A DNA stretch of 64,000 nt, from contig JAHEHL010000002.1 in the NCBI GenBank assembly GCA_024644595.1, positions 475,774 through 539,773 of the forward strand, in the 5' to 3' direction. The stretch is from Porticoccaceae bacterium (GTDB lineage Bacteria > Pseudomonadota > Gammaproteobacteria > Pseudomonadales > Porticoccaceae). Of the stretch, positions 1-8,265 are shown piece after piece. Under the pieces are notes generated by a model, which saw only the letters and a program-made list of their open reading frames with translations, did not search any database and was not told the origin of the DNA. The position numbers were made by a program, and so were the translations under genes. Position 1 is the stretch's first letter; each line of letters opens with the position of its first letter.

Positions 1-2064
1 CAAGGCCGGATTTATTTCCACTGCCTTATTCAGACAATCCAGCGCTTCTTCATATCTGGAGAATTTATTTGCAAGAATCAACCCTTTGTTGTTCAGCAAA
101 ACGGATGATCGAGGAAAGCGGTCAAGCAATGTATCAAGTGCCTTGAGGGCTCCCTGATTATCTTCGCGTTCAAACATGGCGATAATCGGCAACATCAATT
201 CATCTGGTGGTTCCGCATTGTGCTCAGTCGGTGGTTGCTGTCGTTGATTTTGATCGCGATCCTCGTCAATAACAGACAAAATTTGCTGTTCAAAGCGACG
301 CCATTGCTGTGAGCTGTTTTTATACATCTTATTGCGCACCTGACGTGCGGAACTGGTGGCAACAGCGCGTTTATTTTGATGGAAGTCGAGGCAGGCATCT
401 TCCCAGTCGATACCGATATATTCGAGCAGTTTTTCGGTTTCATGTGCCTGATTTTCGGTTAATTTTTCGTAGTTTAAATCATAGATAGCGTTAGGGTATT
501 TTGCGCGCCAGAAATCCATCAGATCAGTGTACAAATCATAATAGATACTGACATCTTTAAGATCATTGGCATAGGCATTGCCGGTTGAAGAGAAGTTGTG
601 CTTGTAAATAGACCAACAGGTAGCCATTTTTTCCCGTTGTATGTGGACTATTTTCGCCTCTGGGATTGCTGACAGAATAAGACCAATCCAGCGAAAATTC
701 AGAGGCATTTTATCGGTTATAAAGTCATTGTCAGAAAGTGGGCCGACAGCTTCCAGATAGTGATTTCGACAGACTTCCAGCTGAGTTGTGGAAAGTCCTT
801 TTGTATCCCAGTTCATTGCGCTGATAGCTTTTGCTAGAAATCCCAGTTCGCCAGCACCATGGACGCGAGAGTGGCTCGATATAATTTGCTCGACAAGCGT
901 TGAGCCCGAGCGAGGCATACCGAGAATAAAAACAGGGGTACTTTTAACTTTCTTTAGTGAGCGTTTGTCATAGTCAATTGGTGCAATTTTATTTTTAAAG
1001 CCGGCTTTAATATCCGCAAACAATTTTTTATCTACAACAACATTATATTGCGATAATTCTTTCTTAAGCTTGTTTCCTACAGCGAAAAACTCAAAAGCCA
1101 GAGCGTAATTTTTTAGCCCTTCATGGACGTTGGCAAGAGCGAAATTGAGGTTGGCTCTGTCATTCTTAGGAAGAAGAGGGTCATCCATTAGTCCCATCAT
1201 GGTTTCAATCTGCGGGTCATCAACTTCAATTTTTTTCGACTGACAAATTCCAAGATGAGCTGCTGAGAGGCGCGGATTCAAGCGTGCGGCATTGGTATAA
1301 AACTTCAGCGCGTTTTCATTATCACCAAGATGGATATATGAGTTCGCTTTGTGCAGGTGGGCCTCAGCATAATTTGGCTGTATTTTAATGGCTTTAGAGA
1401 ATGCCTCAATTGCCGGCCTGTCATCACCCATTGCCGACAATACAATTCCTTTGTTATTCCATGCCTCTGCATAATCTGGTTTTAATTTGACAGCTTTAGC
1501 ACAAATTTTGAGTGCCGCCTGGTTCTCGCCGAGCAGGCCTAGAGAGGCGCCCATGTTACTGTAAGCTTCGGCATAGTTAGGTTTTAAGCTCACTGCTATT
1601 TCGAAGTTTTCGACAGCAGCCCTCAGATCACCACTTTCTTTAAGGCAAGCGCCTTTATTGTTGTAGACGACAGCAAATTTGGGATCCAGCTGAATAACCC
1701 GGTTGTAATACATAATGGCTTGTTCAAACAGGCCTATTTTGGTACTGGCAACGCCAGCAAGATTAATGATTAATTTTGAATTAGGGTAGCTTTCCAGCAG
1801 TGTGTTGCACTGCTCAACTGCCTGGTGAAAAAGCCCTTTTTCAAATGTGGCGCGAACAGGTGCAAAAATATTGTCTGGAAGTGGTTTGTCGGGCTGTTGC
1901 CCCTTGATTTTTTTGACGTAAAGGGCCTTTAAATTATCGATAACCGCTTTGTTTAGCGGATCTGATTGCAGAATATCATTTAGCAGAGTCTCTGCTTCGT
2001 CAAATTGTCCCAGCAATCTGAGTAAATGTGCCCTATTCAGGTTGGACTCAAAAGAGTTTGTCAT
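1..2064 (-). CDS. TPR-sulfotransferase protein, partial (C-terminus beyond window)
   Basis: The reading frame stays open for 688 codons from an ATG at 2064 to the left edge, so the end of the protein is missing. An AGGA lies 7-8 bases before the ATG. Residues 1 to about 330 are tetratricopeptide repeats with the usual N-x-G-x-x-L and Y-x-x-A spacing. They are followed near residues 378-400 by a PAPS-binding loop reading GMPRSGSTLVEQI, typical of the Sulfotransfer_3 family, and a sulfotransferase-like region to about residue 600. TPR-like sequence resumes at the truncated end. Family knowledge: such proteins transfer sulfate from PAPS to a hydroxyl on a protein, glycan or small molecule. The gene sits directly downstream of two flagellin genes on the same strand, but a terminator separates them. 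The substrate is unknown; flagellin is a guess from position. Confidence 0.88.
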   Translation of the reverse strand, partial: MTNSFESNLNRAHLLRLLGQFDEAETLLNDILQSDPLNKAVIDNLKALYVKKIKGQQPDKPLPDNIFAPVRATFEKGLFHQAVEQCNTLLESYPNSKLIINLAGVASTKIGLFEQAIMYYNRVIQLDPKFAVVYNNKGACLKESGDLRAAVENFEIAVSLKPNYAEAYSNMGASLGLLGENQAALKICAKAVKLKPDYAEAWNNKGIVLSAMGDDRPAIEAFSKAIKIQPNYAEAHLHKANSYIHLGDNENALKFYTNAARLNPRLSAAHLGICQSKKIEVDDPQIETMMGLMDDPLLPKNDRANLNFALANVHEGLKNYALAFEFFAVGNKLKKELSQYNVVVDKKLFADIKAGFKNKIAPIDYDKRSLKKVKSTPVFILGMPRSGSTLVEQIISSHSRVHGAGELGFLAKAISAMNWDTKGLSTTQLEVCRNHYLEAVGPLSDNDFITDKMPLNFRWIGLILSAIPEAKIVHIQREKMATCWSIYKHNFSSTGNAYANDLKDVSIYYDLYTDLMDFWRAKYPNAIYDLNYEKLTENQAHETEKLLEYIGIDWEDACLDFHQNKRAVATSSARQVRNKMYKNSSQQWRRFEQQILSVIDEDRDQNQRQQPPTEHNAEPPDELMLPIIAMFEREDNQGALKALDTLLDRFPRSSVLLNNKGLILANKFSRYEEALDCLNKAVEINPAL

Positions 2065-2191
2065 TTGTGGTTCCTTTTCAGGCAGATCAAAATATTTTCA
2101 AGGTAAACGCTAGAACATTCTTCATAAGACTTTTTAGACTTGTATGATAAGTTATCTGGCTATCTTAGTTAAGCTAAAAAGCCCCTCATTA

Positions 2192-2223
2192 AAAAGCCCC
2201 AACTGTTATCAGTTGGGGCTTTT
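2192..2223 (-). terminator. Rho-independent terminator after flagellin gene 1
   Basis: A perfect inverted repeat with arms AAAAGCCCCAACTG and CAGTTGGGGCTTTT and a 4-base loop lies 50 bases past the flagellin stop codon. On the minus strand it runs into five T residues. It separates flagellin transcription from the TPR-sulfotransferase gene. Confidence 0.85.
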
Positions 2224-2273
2224 CGTTAGTGAGGGCGTCCTTCCCCCACAGTTTTGACACACTCAGCAAGTAA

Positions 2274-4328
2274 TTACTTCAGCAGAGCAAGTACTGACTG
2301 CGCCTGCTGATTAGCTTGAGACAGCATGGCTGTTCCGGCCTGCGCAATAATCTGCGCCCGCGCCAACTCAGTTGTCTCAGCGGCGTAATCCGCATCTTCG
2401 ATACGACTTCTTGACGCGCTGGTGTTTTGCGAGACGTTGGTCAGATTATCCACTGCATACTCCAGTCGGTTCATCGCCGCACCGAAGGTGGCGCGCTGTG
2501 ACGCGATGCCTGTAATCGCTGTATCCAGAGTGGCAATAATGTTGGCGGTCTCTGCATCGATGGTGGCTGTTGTGCTCAAAGCACCACCCAGAGCCACACC
2601 CAGAACACCGTTGGTTGAGGCCGTTACGTCAGCAACACCGACGGCGGTTTCACTGACTGTGTTAGCGGCAACCACCGAAACTGTTGGATCAGTTGTTACT
2701 GCGGCAGCCGTATCTTGGGTCATCACCAGGTTGCCAGCGCCAGAGGTTGAGTAGGTGTAAAGTGCTGTTGCAGTAGCAGTGCTGGCGTTCAGTGCGGCGA
2801 CCAGCTCGGTGTTATCGGTTTCGCTGCCAGTGACGGTGTAGGTCGTGCCATTGGCGGAAATCACATCACCAGCTGCATAATCGGTGACATCGATACTGCT
2901 GGTATAGACTGCATTAGCGGCTGTCGAACCGGCTGTTGATTCCGTCGCGCTGTAAGCCTTGGCCACGGTGGCGGCAGGTTCTGCCGCTGCGTTGGCAGCA
3001 TCTTCCGTCAGCACAACATCAGTTCCAGATGTTGTAAAAGTCCAGGCTGCAGTCGCAGCGGTGGTGCTGGCATTCAGTGCTGCGATCAGCGCTGTGTTGT
3101 CTGTTTCACTGCCGGTCACGGTGTAGGTAGAGCCTGCGATAGTAATGACGTCATCGGTATCATACGTGGTGACGTCGATACTATAAGTGAAGCTACCAAA
3201 TGCGACATTGGCGGTGCCAGTCGTTGCAGTTGCAGCAGATACAGTAACTGCACCGGCCGCTGTTGGATCAGATTTAACACCAATCGCGTCAGCGGTCATG
3301 GTCAGTGTAGAGCCTGAAGCCGAGAAGGTGTACGGCGTGGCAGTGGAAGCCGTGCTCAAATTCAATGCGCTGACCAGATTGGAGAGGTCGGCATCGCTTG
3401 CGGTAACGGAATATGTCTCACCAGCCACAGTGATGGTGTCACCGGTGGCGTAGTCGGTCACGTCAATCGTCAACGTGTAAACCGCAAAAGCGTCAGTCGC
3501 GCCGGCTGTTGTTTCAGCATTAGTCACTGAAATAGAGCTCACTGCAGTGGGGTCAGAGGCGACCACGCCGTTCGAGTCGGCTGTCATGGTTAATGTGGAG
3601 CTTGAGGCAGAGAATGTGTAAGGCGTGGCAGTGGTTGCAGTGCTGGCGTTGAGAGCGGTTACCAGTGCTGAGAGGTCGGTTTCAGAACCGGTCACGGTGT
3701 AGGTGACGCCGGCTACAGCGATGGTGTCGCCCGTGCTGTAATTGCTGATATCAATTGTTGATGAGTAGACCGCTGCCGTACCGGCAGTCACTGTGTTTGA
3801 ACCACCGGTGCCGTCGGCCAAGTTGAAATCGGCAAAATCAACCGTAATTGTCTGCGCGTCGTTGGCACCAATCTGGAAGGTCATTTGACCGTTGGAGCCT
3901 GAGCCCTGTGAGCCATCGAGAATGGCCATGCCATTCCACTCGGTGGCATCGACAATGCGGTCGATCTCATCTGCCAGTGCGGCAAACTCGATATTCAGAT
4001 TGTCGACATCCGAAGAAGTGTTGGTGCCATTGCTGGCTTGAACGGCGAGTTCACGCATACGCTGCAGCATATTGCCGATTTCGATGGCAGCGCCATCGGC
4101 GGTTTGGATCATCGAGATCGCGTCATTAGCGTTGCGAGCAGCCTGGTTAAGCCCGTTGACCTGAGAGGTCAGTTTGGAGGCAATGGCCAGTCCTGCAGCA
4201 TCGTCTGACGCGGAGTTAATGCGTTTACCGGTTGAGAGGCGCTCCATGGTCTGCTGAAGCGTGCGTTCGTTTTTTGCCAGTGCATTTGATGTGACAGTTG
4301 CACTGATGTTGGTATTAATAACAGCCAT
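2274..4328 (-). CDS. fliC: Flagellin 1 (sigma-28 promoter), with four-fold repeat insert
   Basis: This 684-residue flagellin is the filament subunit of the flagellum. Residues 1 to about 165 form the conserved N-terminal D0/D1 region, starting MAVINTNISA and containing the LSTGKRINSASDDAAG motif. Residues about 590-684 are the C-terminal D1/D0 helix region, ending in QANQQAQSVLALLK. Between them, residues about 187-567 hold four tandem units of about 95 residues that each contain a TYTVTGSETD-like stretch followed by LVxALNAST. The units resemble the Flagellin_IN motif family. The start is the ATG at 4328, about 67 bases downstream of a predicted sigma-28 promoter. The protein is well above the 280-500 residues common for flagellins. 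Its coding sequence is almost identical to flagellin 2. Confidence 0.95.
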   Translation of the reverse strand: MAVINTNISATVTSNALAKNERTLQQTMERLSTGKRINSASDDAAGLAIASKLTSQVNGLNQAARNANDAISMIQTADGAAIEIGNMLQRMRELAVQASNGTNTSSDVDNLNIEFAALADEIDRIVDATEWNGMAILDGSQGSGSNGQMTFQIGANDAQTITVDFADFNLADGTGGSNTVTAGTAAVYSSTIDISNYSTGDTIAVAGVTYTVTGSETDLSALVTALNASTATTATPYTFSASSSTLTMTADSNGVVASDPTAVSSISVTNAETTAGATDAFAVYTLTIDVTDYATGDTITVAGETYSVTASDADLSNLVSALNLSTASTATPYTFSASGSTLTMTADAIGVKSDPTAAGAVTVSAATATTGTANVAFGSFTYSIDVTTYDTDDVITIAGSTYTVTGSETDNTALIAALNASTTAATAAWTFTTSGTDVVLTEDAANAAAEPAATVAKAYSATESTAGSTAANAVYTSSIDVTDYAAGDVISANGTTYTVTGSETDNTELVAALNASTATATALYTYSTSGAGNLVMTQDTAAAVTTDPTVSVVAANTVSETAVGVADVTASTNGVLGVALGGALSTTATIDAETANIIATLDTAITGIASQRATFGAAMNRLEYAVDNLTNVSQNTSASRSRIEDADYAAETTELARAQIIAQAGTAMLSQANQQAQSVLALLK
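2298..4319. repeat. Flagellin direct repeat, copy 1 (about 2.02 kb)
   Basis: This stretch matches 4640-6661 at a constant offset of 2342 bases. The only mismatch I noticed is at 2321 (A) against 4663 (C). Similarity ends within the last 8-9 codons of the genes and at the start codon; the flanks are unrelated. The repeat is therefore confined to coding sequence. Confidence 0.9.
2628..3770 (-). repeat. Four internal tandem repeats in flagellin 1
   Basis: Four units of about 285 bases encode residues about 187-280, 281-376, 377-472 and 473-567. Each unit begins with a TIDV-x-x-Y pattern, passes through GDxIxVxGxTYTVTGSETD and L-x-ALNAST, and ends in an Ala/Thr-rich linker. Units are clearly related but diverged at the protein level. 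Confidence 0.82.
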
Positions 4329-4402
4329 TTGAGTATCCTCGTAATAATGGTTAATTCAAATTCCAGTGGATGCTGGTGCATCATTTTTCGTGTTCAGAAT
4401 AT

Positions 4403-4429
4403 TGATCGACAGATACTTTTAATTCTTTA
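4403..4429 (-). promoter_or_regulatory. Sigma-28 (FliA) promoter of flagellin 1
   Basis: On the minus strand the sequence is TAAAGAAT, 11 bases, then GTCGATCA. The enterobacterial FliA consensus is TAAAGTTT-N11-GCCGATAA. Spacing is exact and both cores agree. A transcript would carry a leader of roughly 65 bases before the ATG at 4328. The same -10 element, GTCGATCA, recurs before flaG. Confidence 0.75.
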
Positions 4430-4612
4430 GATTTAAATAGTCAGGAAGTATTGATTAATTGCGGAGGGGTATTAACTGGCGATGGCTGGGGGCTCAAACA
4501 CAAACTGTTAAACAAACCCAACCAGAGGCTGAGTTTGTTTATATAGGTTTAGCTGTTAATTTATCTGATGCTGTTTAGTCACCTGATACTATTAATAGCT
4601 GGACGCAACAGT

Positions 4613-6670
4613 TTAGCCTTTGAGCAGCGTTAGCACGTTCTGCGCCTGCTGATTAGCTTGAGCCAGCATGGCTGTTCCGGCCTGCGCAATAATCTGCGCC
4701 CGCGCCAACTCAGTTGTCTCAGCGGCGTAATCCGCATCTTCGATACGACTTCTTGACGCGCTGGTGTTTTGCGAGACGTTGGTCAGATTATCCACTGCAT
4801 ACTCCAGTCGGTTCATCGCCGCACCGAAGGTGGCGCGCTGTGACGCGATGCCTGTAATCGCTGTATCCAGAGTGGCAATAATGTTGGCGGTCTCTGCATC
4901 GATGGTGGCTGTTGTGCTCAAAGCACCACCCAGAGCCACACCCAGAACACCGTTGGTTGAGGCCGTTACGTCAGCAACACCGACGGCGGTTTCACTGACT
5001 GTGTTAGCGGCAACCACCGAAACTGTTGGATCAGTTGTTACTGCGGCAGCCGTATCTTGGGTCATCACCAGGTTGCCAGCGCCAGAGGTTGAGTAGGTGT
5101 AAAGTGCTGTTGCAGTAGCAGTGCTGGCGTTCAGTGCGGCGACCAGCTCGGTGTTATCGGTTTCGCTGCCAGTGACGGTGTAGGTCGTGCCATTGGCGGA
5201 AATCACATCACCAGCTGCATAATCGGTGACATCGATACTGCTGGTATAGACTGCATTAGCGGCTGTCGAACCGGCTGTTGATTCCGTCGCGCTGTAAGCC
5301 TTGGCCACGGTGGCGGCAGGTTCTGCCGCTGCGTTGGCAGCATCTTCCGTCAGCACAACATCAGTTCCAGATGTTGTAAAAGTCCAGGCTGCAGTCGCAG
5401 CGGTGGTGCTGGCATTCAGTGCTGCGATCAGCGCTGTGTTGTCTGTTTCACTGCCGGTCACGGTGTAGGTAGAGCCTGCGATAGTAATGACGTCATCGGT
5501 ATCATACGTGGTGACGTCGATACTATAAGTGAAGCTACCAAATGCGACATTGGCGGTGCCAGTCGTTGCAGTTGCAGCAGATACAGTAACTGCACCGGCC
5601 GCTGTTGGATCAGATTTAACACCAATCGCGTCAGCGGTCATGGTCAGTGTAGAGCCTGAAGCCGAGAAGGTGTACGGCGTGGCAGTGGAAGCCGTGCTCA
5701 AATTCAATGCGCTGACCAGATTGGAGAGGTCGGCATCGCTTGCGGTAACGGAATATGTCTCACCAGCCACAGTGATGGTGTCACCGGTGGCGTAGTCGGT
5801 CACGTCAATCGTCAACGTGTAAACCGCAAAAGCGTCAGTCGCGCCGGCTGTTGTTTCAGCATTAGTCACTGAAATAGAGCTCACTGCAGTGGGGTCAGAG
5901 GCGACCACGCCGTTCGAGTCGGCTGTCATGGTTAATGTGGAGCTTGAGGCAGAGAATGTGTAAGGCGTGGCAGTGGTTGCAGTGCTGGCGTTGAGAGCGG
6001 TTACCAGTGCTGAGAGGTCGGTTTCAGAACCGGTCACGGTGTAGGTGACGCCGGCTACAGCGATGGTGTCGCCCGTGCTGTAATTGCTGATATCAATTGT
6101 TGATGAGTAGACCGCTGCCGTACCGGCAGTCACTGTGTTTGAACCACCGGTGCCGTCGGCCAAGTTGAAATCGGCAAAATCAACCGTAATTGTCTGCGCG
6201 TCGTTGGCACCAATCTGGAAGGTCATTTGACCGTTGGAGCCTGAGCCCTGTGAGCCATCGAGAATGGCCATGCCATTCCACTCGGTGGCATCGACAATGC
6301 GGTCGATCTCATCTGCCAGTGCGGCAAACTCGATATTCAGATTGTCGACATCCGAAGAAGTGTTGGTGCCATTGCTGGCTTGAACGGCGAGTTCACGCAT
6401 ACGCTGCAGCATATTGCCGATTTCGATGGCAGCGCCATCGGCGGTTTGGATCATCGAGATCGCGTCATTAGCGTTGCGAGCAGCCTGGTTAAGCCCGTTG
6501 ACCTGAGAGGTCAGTTTGGAGGCAATGGCCAGTCCTGCAGCATCGTCTGACGCGGAGTTAATGCGTTTACCGGTTGAGAGGCGCTCCATGGTCTGCTGAA
6601 GCGTGCGTTCGTTTTTTGCCAGTGCATTTGATGTGACAGTTGCACTGATGTTGGTATTAATGATGGCCAT
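4613..6670 (-). CDS. fliC: Flagellin 2 (sigma-54 promoter), near-identical to flagellin 1
   Basis: This 685-residue flagellin begins MAIINTNISA at the ATG at 6670. An in-frame start 15 codons further upstream exists but would add a stretch unlike any flagellin N-terminus. Apart from residue 3 and a few positions near the C-terminus (AQANQQAQNVLTLLKG here), the protein equals flagellin 1, including all four internal repeat units. The upstream region has a sigma-54 type promoter rather than a sigma-28 one. By analogy with Vibrio, where one sigma-54-dependent flagellin is made before the sigma-28 set, this copy may be the first filament subunit produced. That role is inference. Confidence 0.95.
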   Translation of the reverse strand: MAIINTNISATVTSNALAKNERTLQQTMERLSTGKRINSASDDAAGLAIASKLTSQVNGLNQAARNANDAISMIQTADGAAIEIGNMLQRMRELAVQASNGTNTSSDVDNLNIEFAALADEIDRIVDATEWNGMAILDGSQGSGSNGQMTFQIGANDAQTITVDFADFNLADGTGGSNTVTAGTAAVYSSTIDISNYSTGDTIAVAGVTYTVTGSETDLSALVTALNASTATTATPYTFSASSSTLTMTADSNGVVASDPTAVSSISVTNAETTAGATDAFAVYTLTIDVTDYATGDTITVAGETYSVTASDADLSNLVSALNLSTASTATPYTFSASGSTLTMTADAIGVKSDPTAAGAVTVSAATATTGTANVAFGSFTYSIDVTTYDTDDVITIAGSTYTVTGSETDNTALIAALNASTTAATAAWTFTTSGTDVVLTEDAANAAAEPAATVAKAYSATESTAGSTAANAVYTSSIDVTDYAAGDVISANGTTYTVTGSETDNTELVAALNASTATATALYTYSTSGAGNLVMTQDTAAAVTTDPTVSVVAANTVSETAVGVADVTASTNGVLGVALGGALSTTATIDAETANIIATLDTAITGIASQRATFGAAMNRLEYAVDNLTNVSQNTSASRSRIEDADYAAETTELARAQIIAQAGTAMLAQANQQAQNVLTLLKG
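4640..6661. repeat. Flagellin direct repeat, copy 2 (about 2.02 kb)
   Basis: This is the partner of 2298-4319, in the same orientation. It includes the same four internal coding repeats at 4970-6112, so the locus holds eight related units in tandem and is open to unequal crossing-over or gene conversion. Confidence 0.9.
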
Positions 6671-6762
6671 ATTGGTCAACTCCAATTGTGAGCAAAACTG
6701 AAGCCAAAAGCCCATCTTTCGAATTCAGATATTTTGCGTCGGGAACTATTCCCTAACCAAAA

Positions 6763-6778
6763 AGCAAAATACATGCCA
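6763..6778 (-). promoter_or_regulatory. Sigma-54 (RpoN) promoter of flagellin 2
   Basis: On the minus strand the sequence is TGGCATGTATTTTGCT. The sigma-54 consensus TGGCACGNNNNTTGCW matches at every informative position except C6 to T, and the GG and GC elements have the required spacing. Transcription would start near 6750, giving a leader of about 80 bases. Confidence 0.75.
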
Positions 6779-6823
6779 ATTTTAATCGCTGTGGGAATCA
6801 GGTAGTTATGGCGTCACGCTTAT

Positions 6824-6889
6824 GCGGGACAGGCGCGGCATCGGGCAATCCGGCAATGCCGGTGGCACTAACCGGCAAACCTGTGCCGC
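6824..6889. promoter_or_regulatory. Imperfect palindrome upstream of the sigma-54 promoter
   Basis: GCGGGACAGG at 6824-6833 and CCTGTGCCGC at 6880-6889 are inverted with one mismatch. The GC-rich centre contains a smaller GCCGGT/ACCGGC repeat. Its position upstream of a sigma-54 promoter suits an enhancer site for a FlrC/FleQ-like activator. A structural or terminator role for flaG is also possible. Confidence 0.3.
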
Positions 6890-7015
6890 TTTAGTTCCAG
6901 TTAACCTGCAGACCATTTTGGCACTTTACAGCTAGAAAATATTTGTCGAGAGCCCGCGGCATTCGTTAAAGTCTGCGGCGGTAGTTAGAGCAAGGAAATT
7001 TTAAAGGCAGAAAAA

Positions 7016-7438
7016 TTAATACAGGTCGTCGAAAAGCACGCCTTTAAGCGATTCGAGATTTTCTGCAATACGCAGAATGGCATCACCCGGAACAGACTTA
7101 ATGATTTCGCCGGTATCCGTATCAGTCACCTGCACTACAAAGCGCTTAGAGTTGTTGTCGATTGAGAACTGCAAAGAAGTTGGAGCATCTCGCATGGCTT
7201 GGTTGAGCGCCTCGATTGACGCTTTCACCTCTTCTGCGGTCTTGACGATCTGGTCTGTCGCTGCTGACTTGCTCTGAGCGGCTTCATGCACAACATCTTT
7301 GATCGACACCATTGGTTGAGTGGGTGCTGGCAGATCTGCTTTTGGTTTGGCTACAGCTCGGCCTCCGGCATTTGTCGGCGCACTATTGGCCCCCGCTGGA
7401 GAGCTTACAACTTTTGGGCTGATGTCTATCGAGGACAT
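7016..7438 (-). CDS. flaG: FlaG family protein
   Basis: This 140-residue protein has a low-complexity N-terminal half and a conserved C-terminal half (about residues 75-140). That half contains RFVVQVTDTDTGEIIKSVPG and the ending LRIAENLESLKGVLFDDLY, the signature of the FlaG family (PF03646). In Vibrio and Pseudomonas, flaG lies next to flagellin genes and influences filament length. I chose the ATG at 7438, with GGTGA 6 bases upstream. GTG at 7447 or TTG at 7450 would add three or four residues. A strong sigma-28 promoter lies about 115 bases upstream. The gene precedes flagellin 2 on the same strand, as expected for a class of late flagellar genes. Confidence 0.9.
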   Translation of the reverse strand: MSSIDISPKVVSSPAGANSAPTNAGGRAVAKPKADLPAPTQPMVSIKDVVHEAAQSKSAATDQIVKTAEEVKASIEALNQAMRDAPTSLQFSIDNNSKRFVVQVTDTDTGEIIKSVPGDAILRIAENLESLKGVLFDDLY

Positions 7439-7561
7439 GTCATTCACCAATTAAATTTGTCGCAATGACGAATTGAGGTTTACAACGAACCTGACGCTTT
7501 ATTGTCTTTGACTCGTTCTGAACTAACAACTTTGGGGGCTTTTAGGCCCAATCTGAATTAT

Positions 7562-7588
7562 TGATCGACATTATTTAGAATAACTTTA
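7562..7588 (-). promoter_or_regulatory. Sigma-28 (FliA) promoter of flaG
   Basis: On the minus strand the sequence is TAAAGTTA, 11 bases, GTCGATCA. It matches seven of eight bases in the -35 element and six of eight in the -10 element of the FliA consensus, with exact spacing. It is the best FliA site I found in the window. Confidence 0.78.
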
Positions 7589-7719
7589 ATTCTTTTGTAA
7601 CATTATTTTCCCCAGGCCTCGCCTGGATGTCCTGACCTTCTTTCCGGAGCTTGTGCTTCCGACCGCTATTGAAGCCAGCTATACTCGACATTGATATTTA
7701 CCTCAGGAAAACTCGCTTC

Positions 7720-8265
7720 GTGGATACGCTGAACACACTAATCCGCGCCATTGACCGCGTGACCGACGTTACCGGCCGGGTGATCTCGTGGCTGACATTG
7801 GCCATGGTGGCGATGACCGTTGTGGTTGTGGTGCTACGTTACTATTTTGAGAGCGGCTCGATTGCCTTGCAGGAGTCGATCACCTATCTGCACGGCACGG
7901 TATTTATGCTCGGCATCGCCTTTACCCTGCAGCGCGGCGGCCATGTGCGAGTGGATATTTTTTATCGAGGATTTTCCCCCAAGCGCAAGGCGCTGGTCGA
8001 TCTGATAGGCGGGCTACTGTTTTTACTGCCGGTGACGCTGCTGATCTTTGTTATGTCATGGGATTATGTGGCGGCGAGCTGGTCGATCAGCGAAACCTCA
8101 GAAGAGGGCACCGGCATAGCCGGCATCTATCTGTTAAAAACTCTGCTACTGCTGATGCCCGCGACGCTGCTGTTGCAGGGTATTGCTGAAATTGGCAAAG
8201 ACATACTGGTGTTGCTGGGCGAACGGCAGCTCGATCAACCTGACCCCCTTGAGACACCGATCTGA
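7720..8265 (+). CDS. TRAP transporter small permease (DctQ family)
   Basis: This predicted inner-membrane protein of 181 residues has four hydrophobic helices, in the pattern of the small membrane subunit of tripartite ATP-independent periplasmic transporters. The stretch RYYFESGSIALQESITYLHG matches the conserved DctQ region between helices 1 and 2. I chose GTG at 7720 because AGGAAA lies 10 bases upstream and the protein then begins like other DctQ subunits. An upstream TTG at 7651 would add a 23-residue hydrophilic extension. The stop overlaps the start of the large permease by one base (TGATG), so the two are co-translated. Substrates of TRAP systems are usually organic acids; nothing here fixes which one. 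Confidence 0.88.
   Translation: MDTLNTLIRAIDRVTDVTGRVISWLTLAMVAMTVVVVVLRYYFESGSIALQESITYLHGTVFMLGIAFTLQRGGHVRVDIFYRGFSPKRKALVDLIGGLLFLLPVTLLIFVMSWDYVAASWSISETSEEGTGIAGIYLLKTLLLLMPATLLLQGIAEIGKDILVLLGERQLDQPDPLETPI

Larger units (their letters stand above)
6671..7015. other. Non-coding region between flaG and flagellin 2
   Basis: This 345-base stretch has no plausible gene. It contains the sigma-54 promoter of flagellin 2 and, 45-110 bases upstream of it, a GC-rich imperfect palindrome. No clear terminator for flaG is visible, so some flaG transcripts could read into the flagellin gene. Confidence 0.6.

Noticed and set aside
2422-4129. Open frames of 88-110 codons on the plus strand inside flagellin 1, with the same frames in flagellin 2 at 4764-6471
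   Set aside because: They are antisense to strongly supported flagellin codons, are repeated only because the genes are repeated, and show no ribosome binding site or recognisable protein.
2298-6661. Flagellin direct repeat as a mobile element
   Set aside because: No transposase, terminal inverted repeats or target duplication; the repeat boundaries coincide with coding limits, which fits paralogs.
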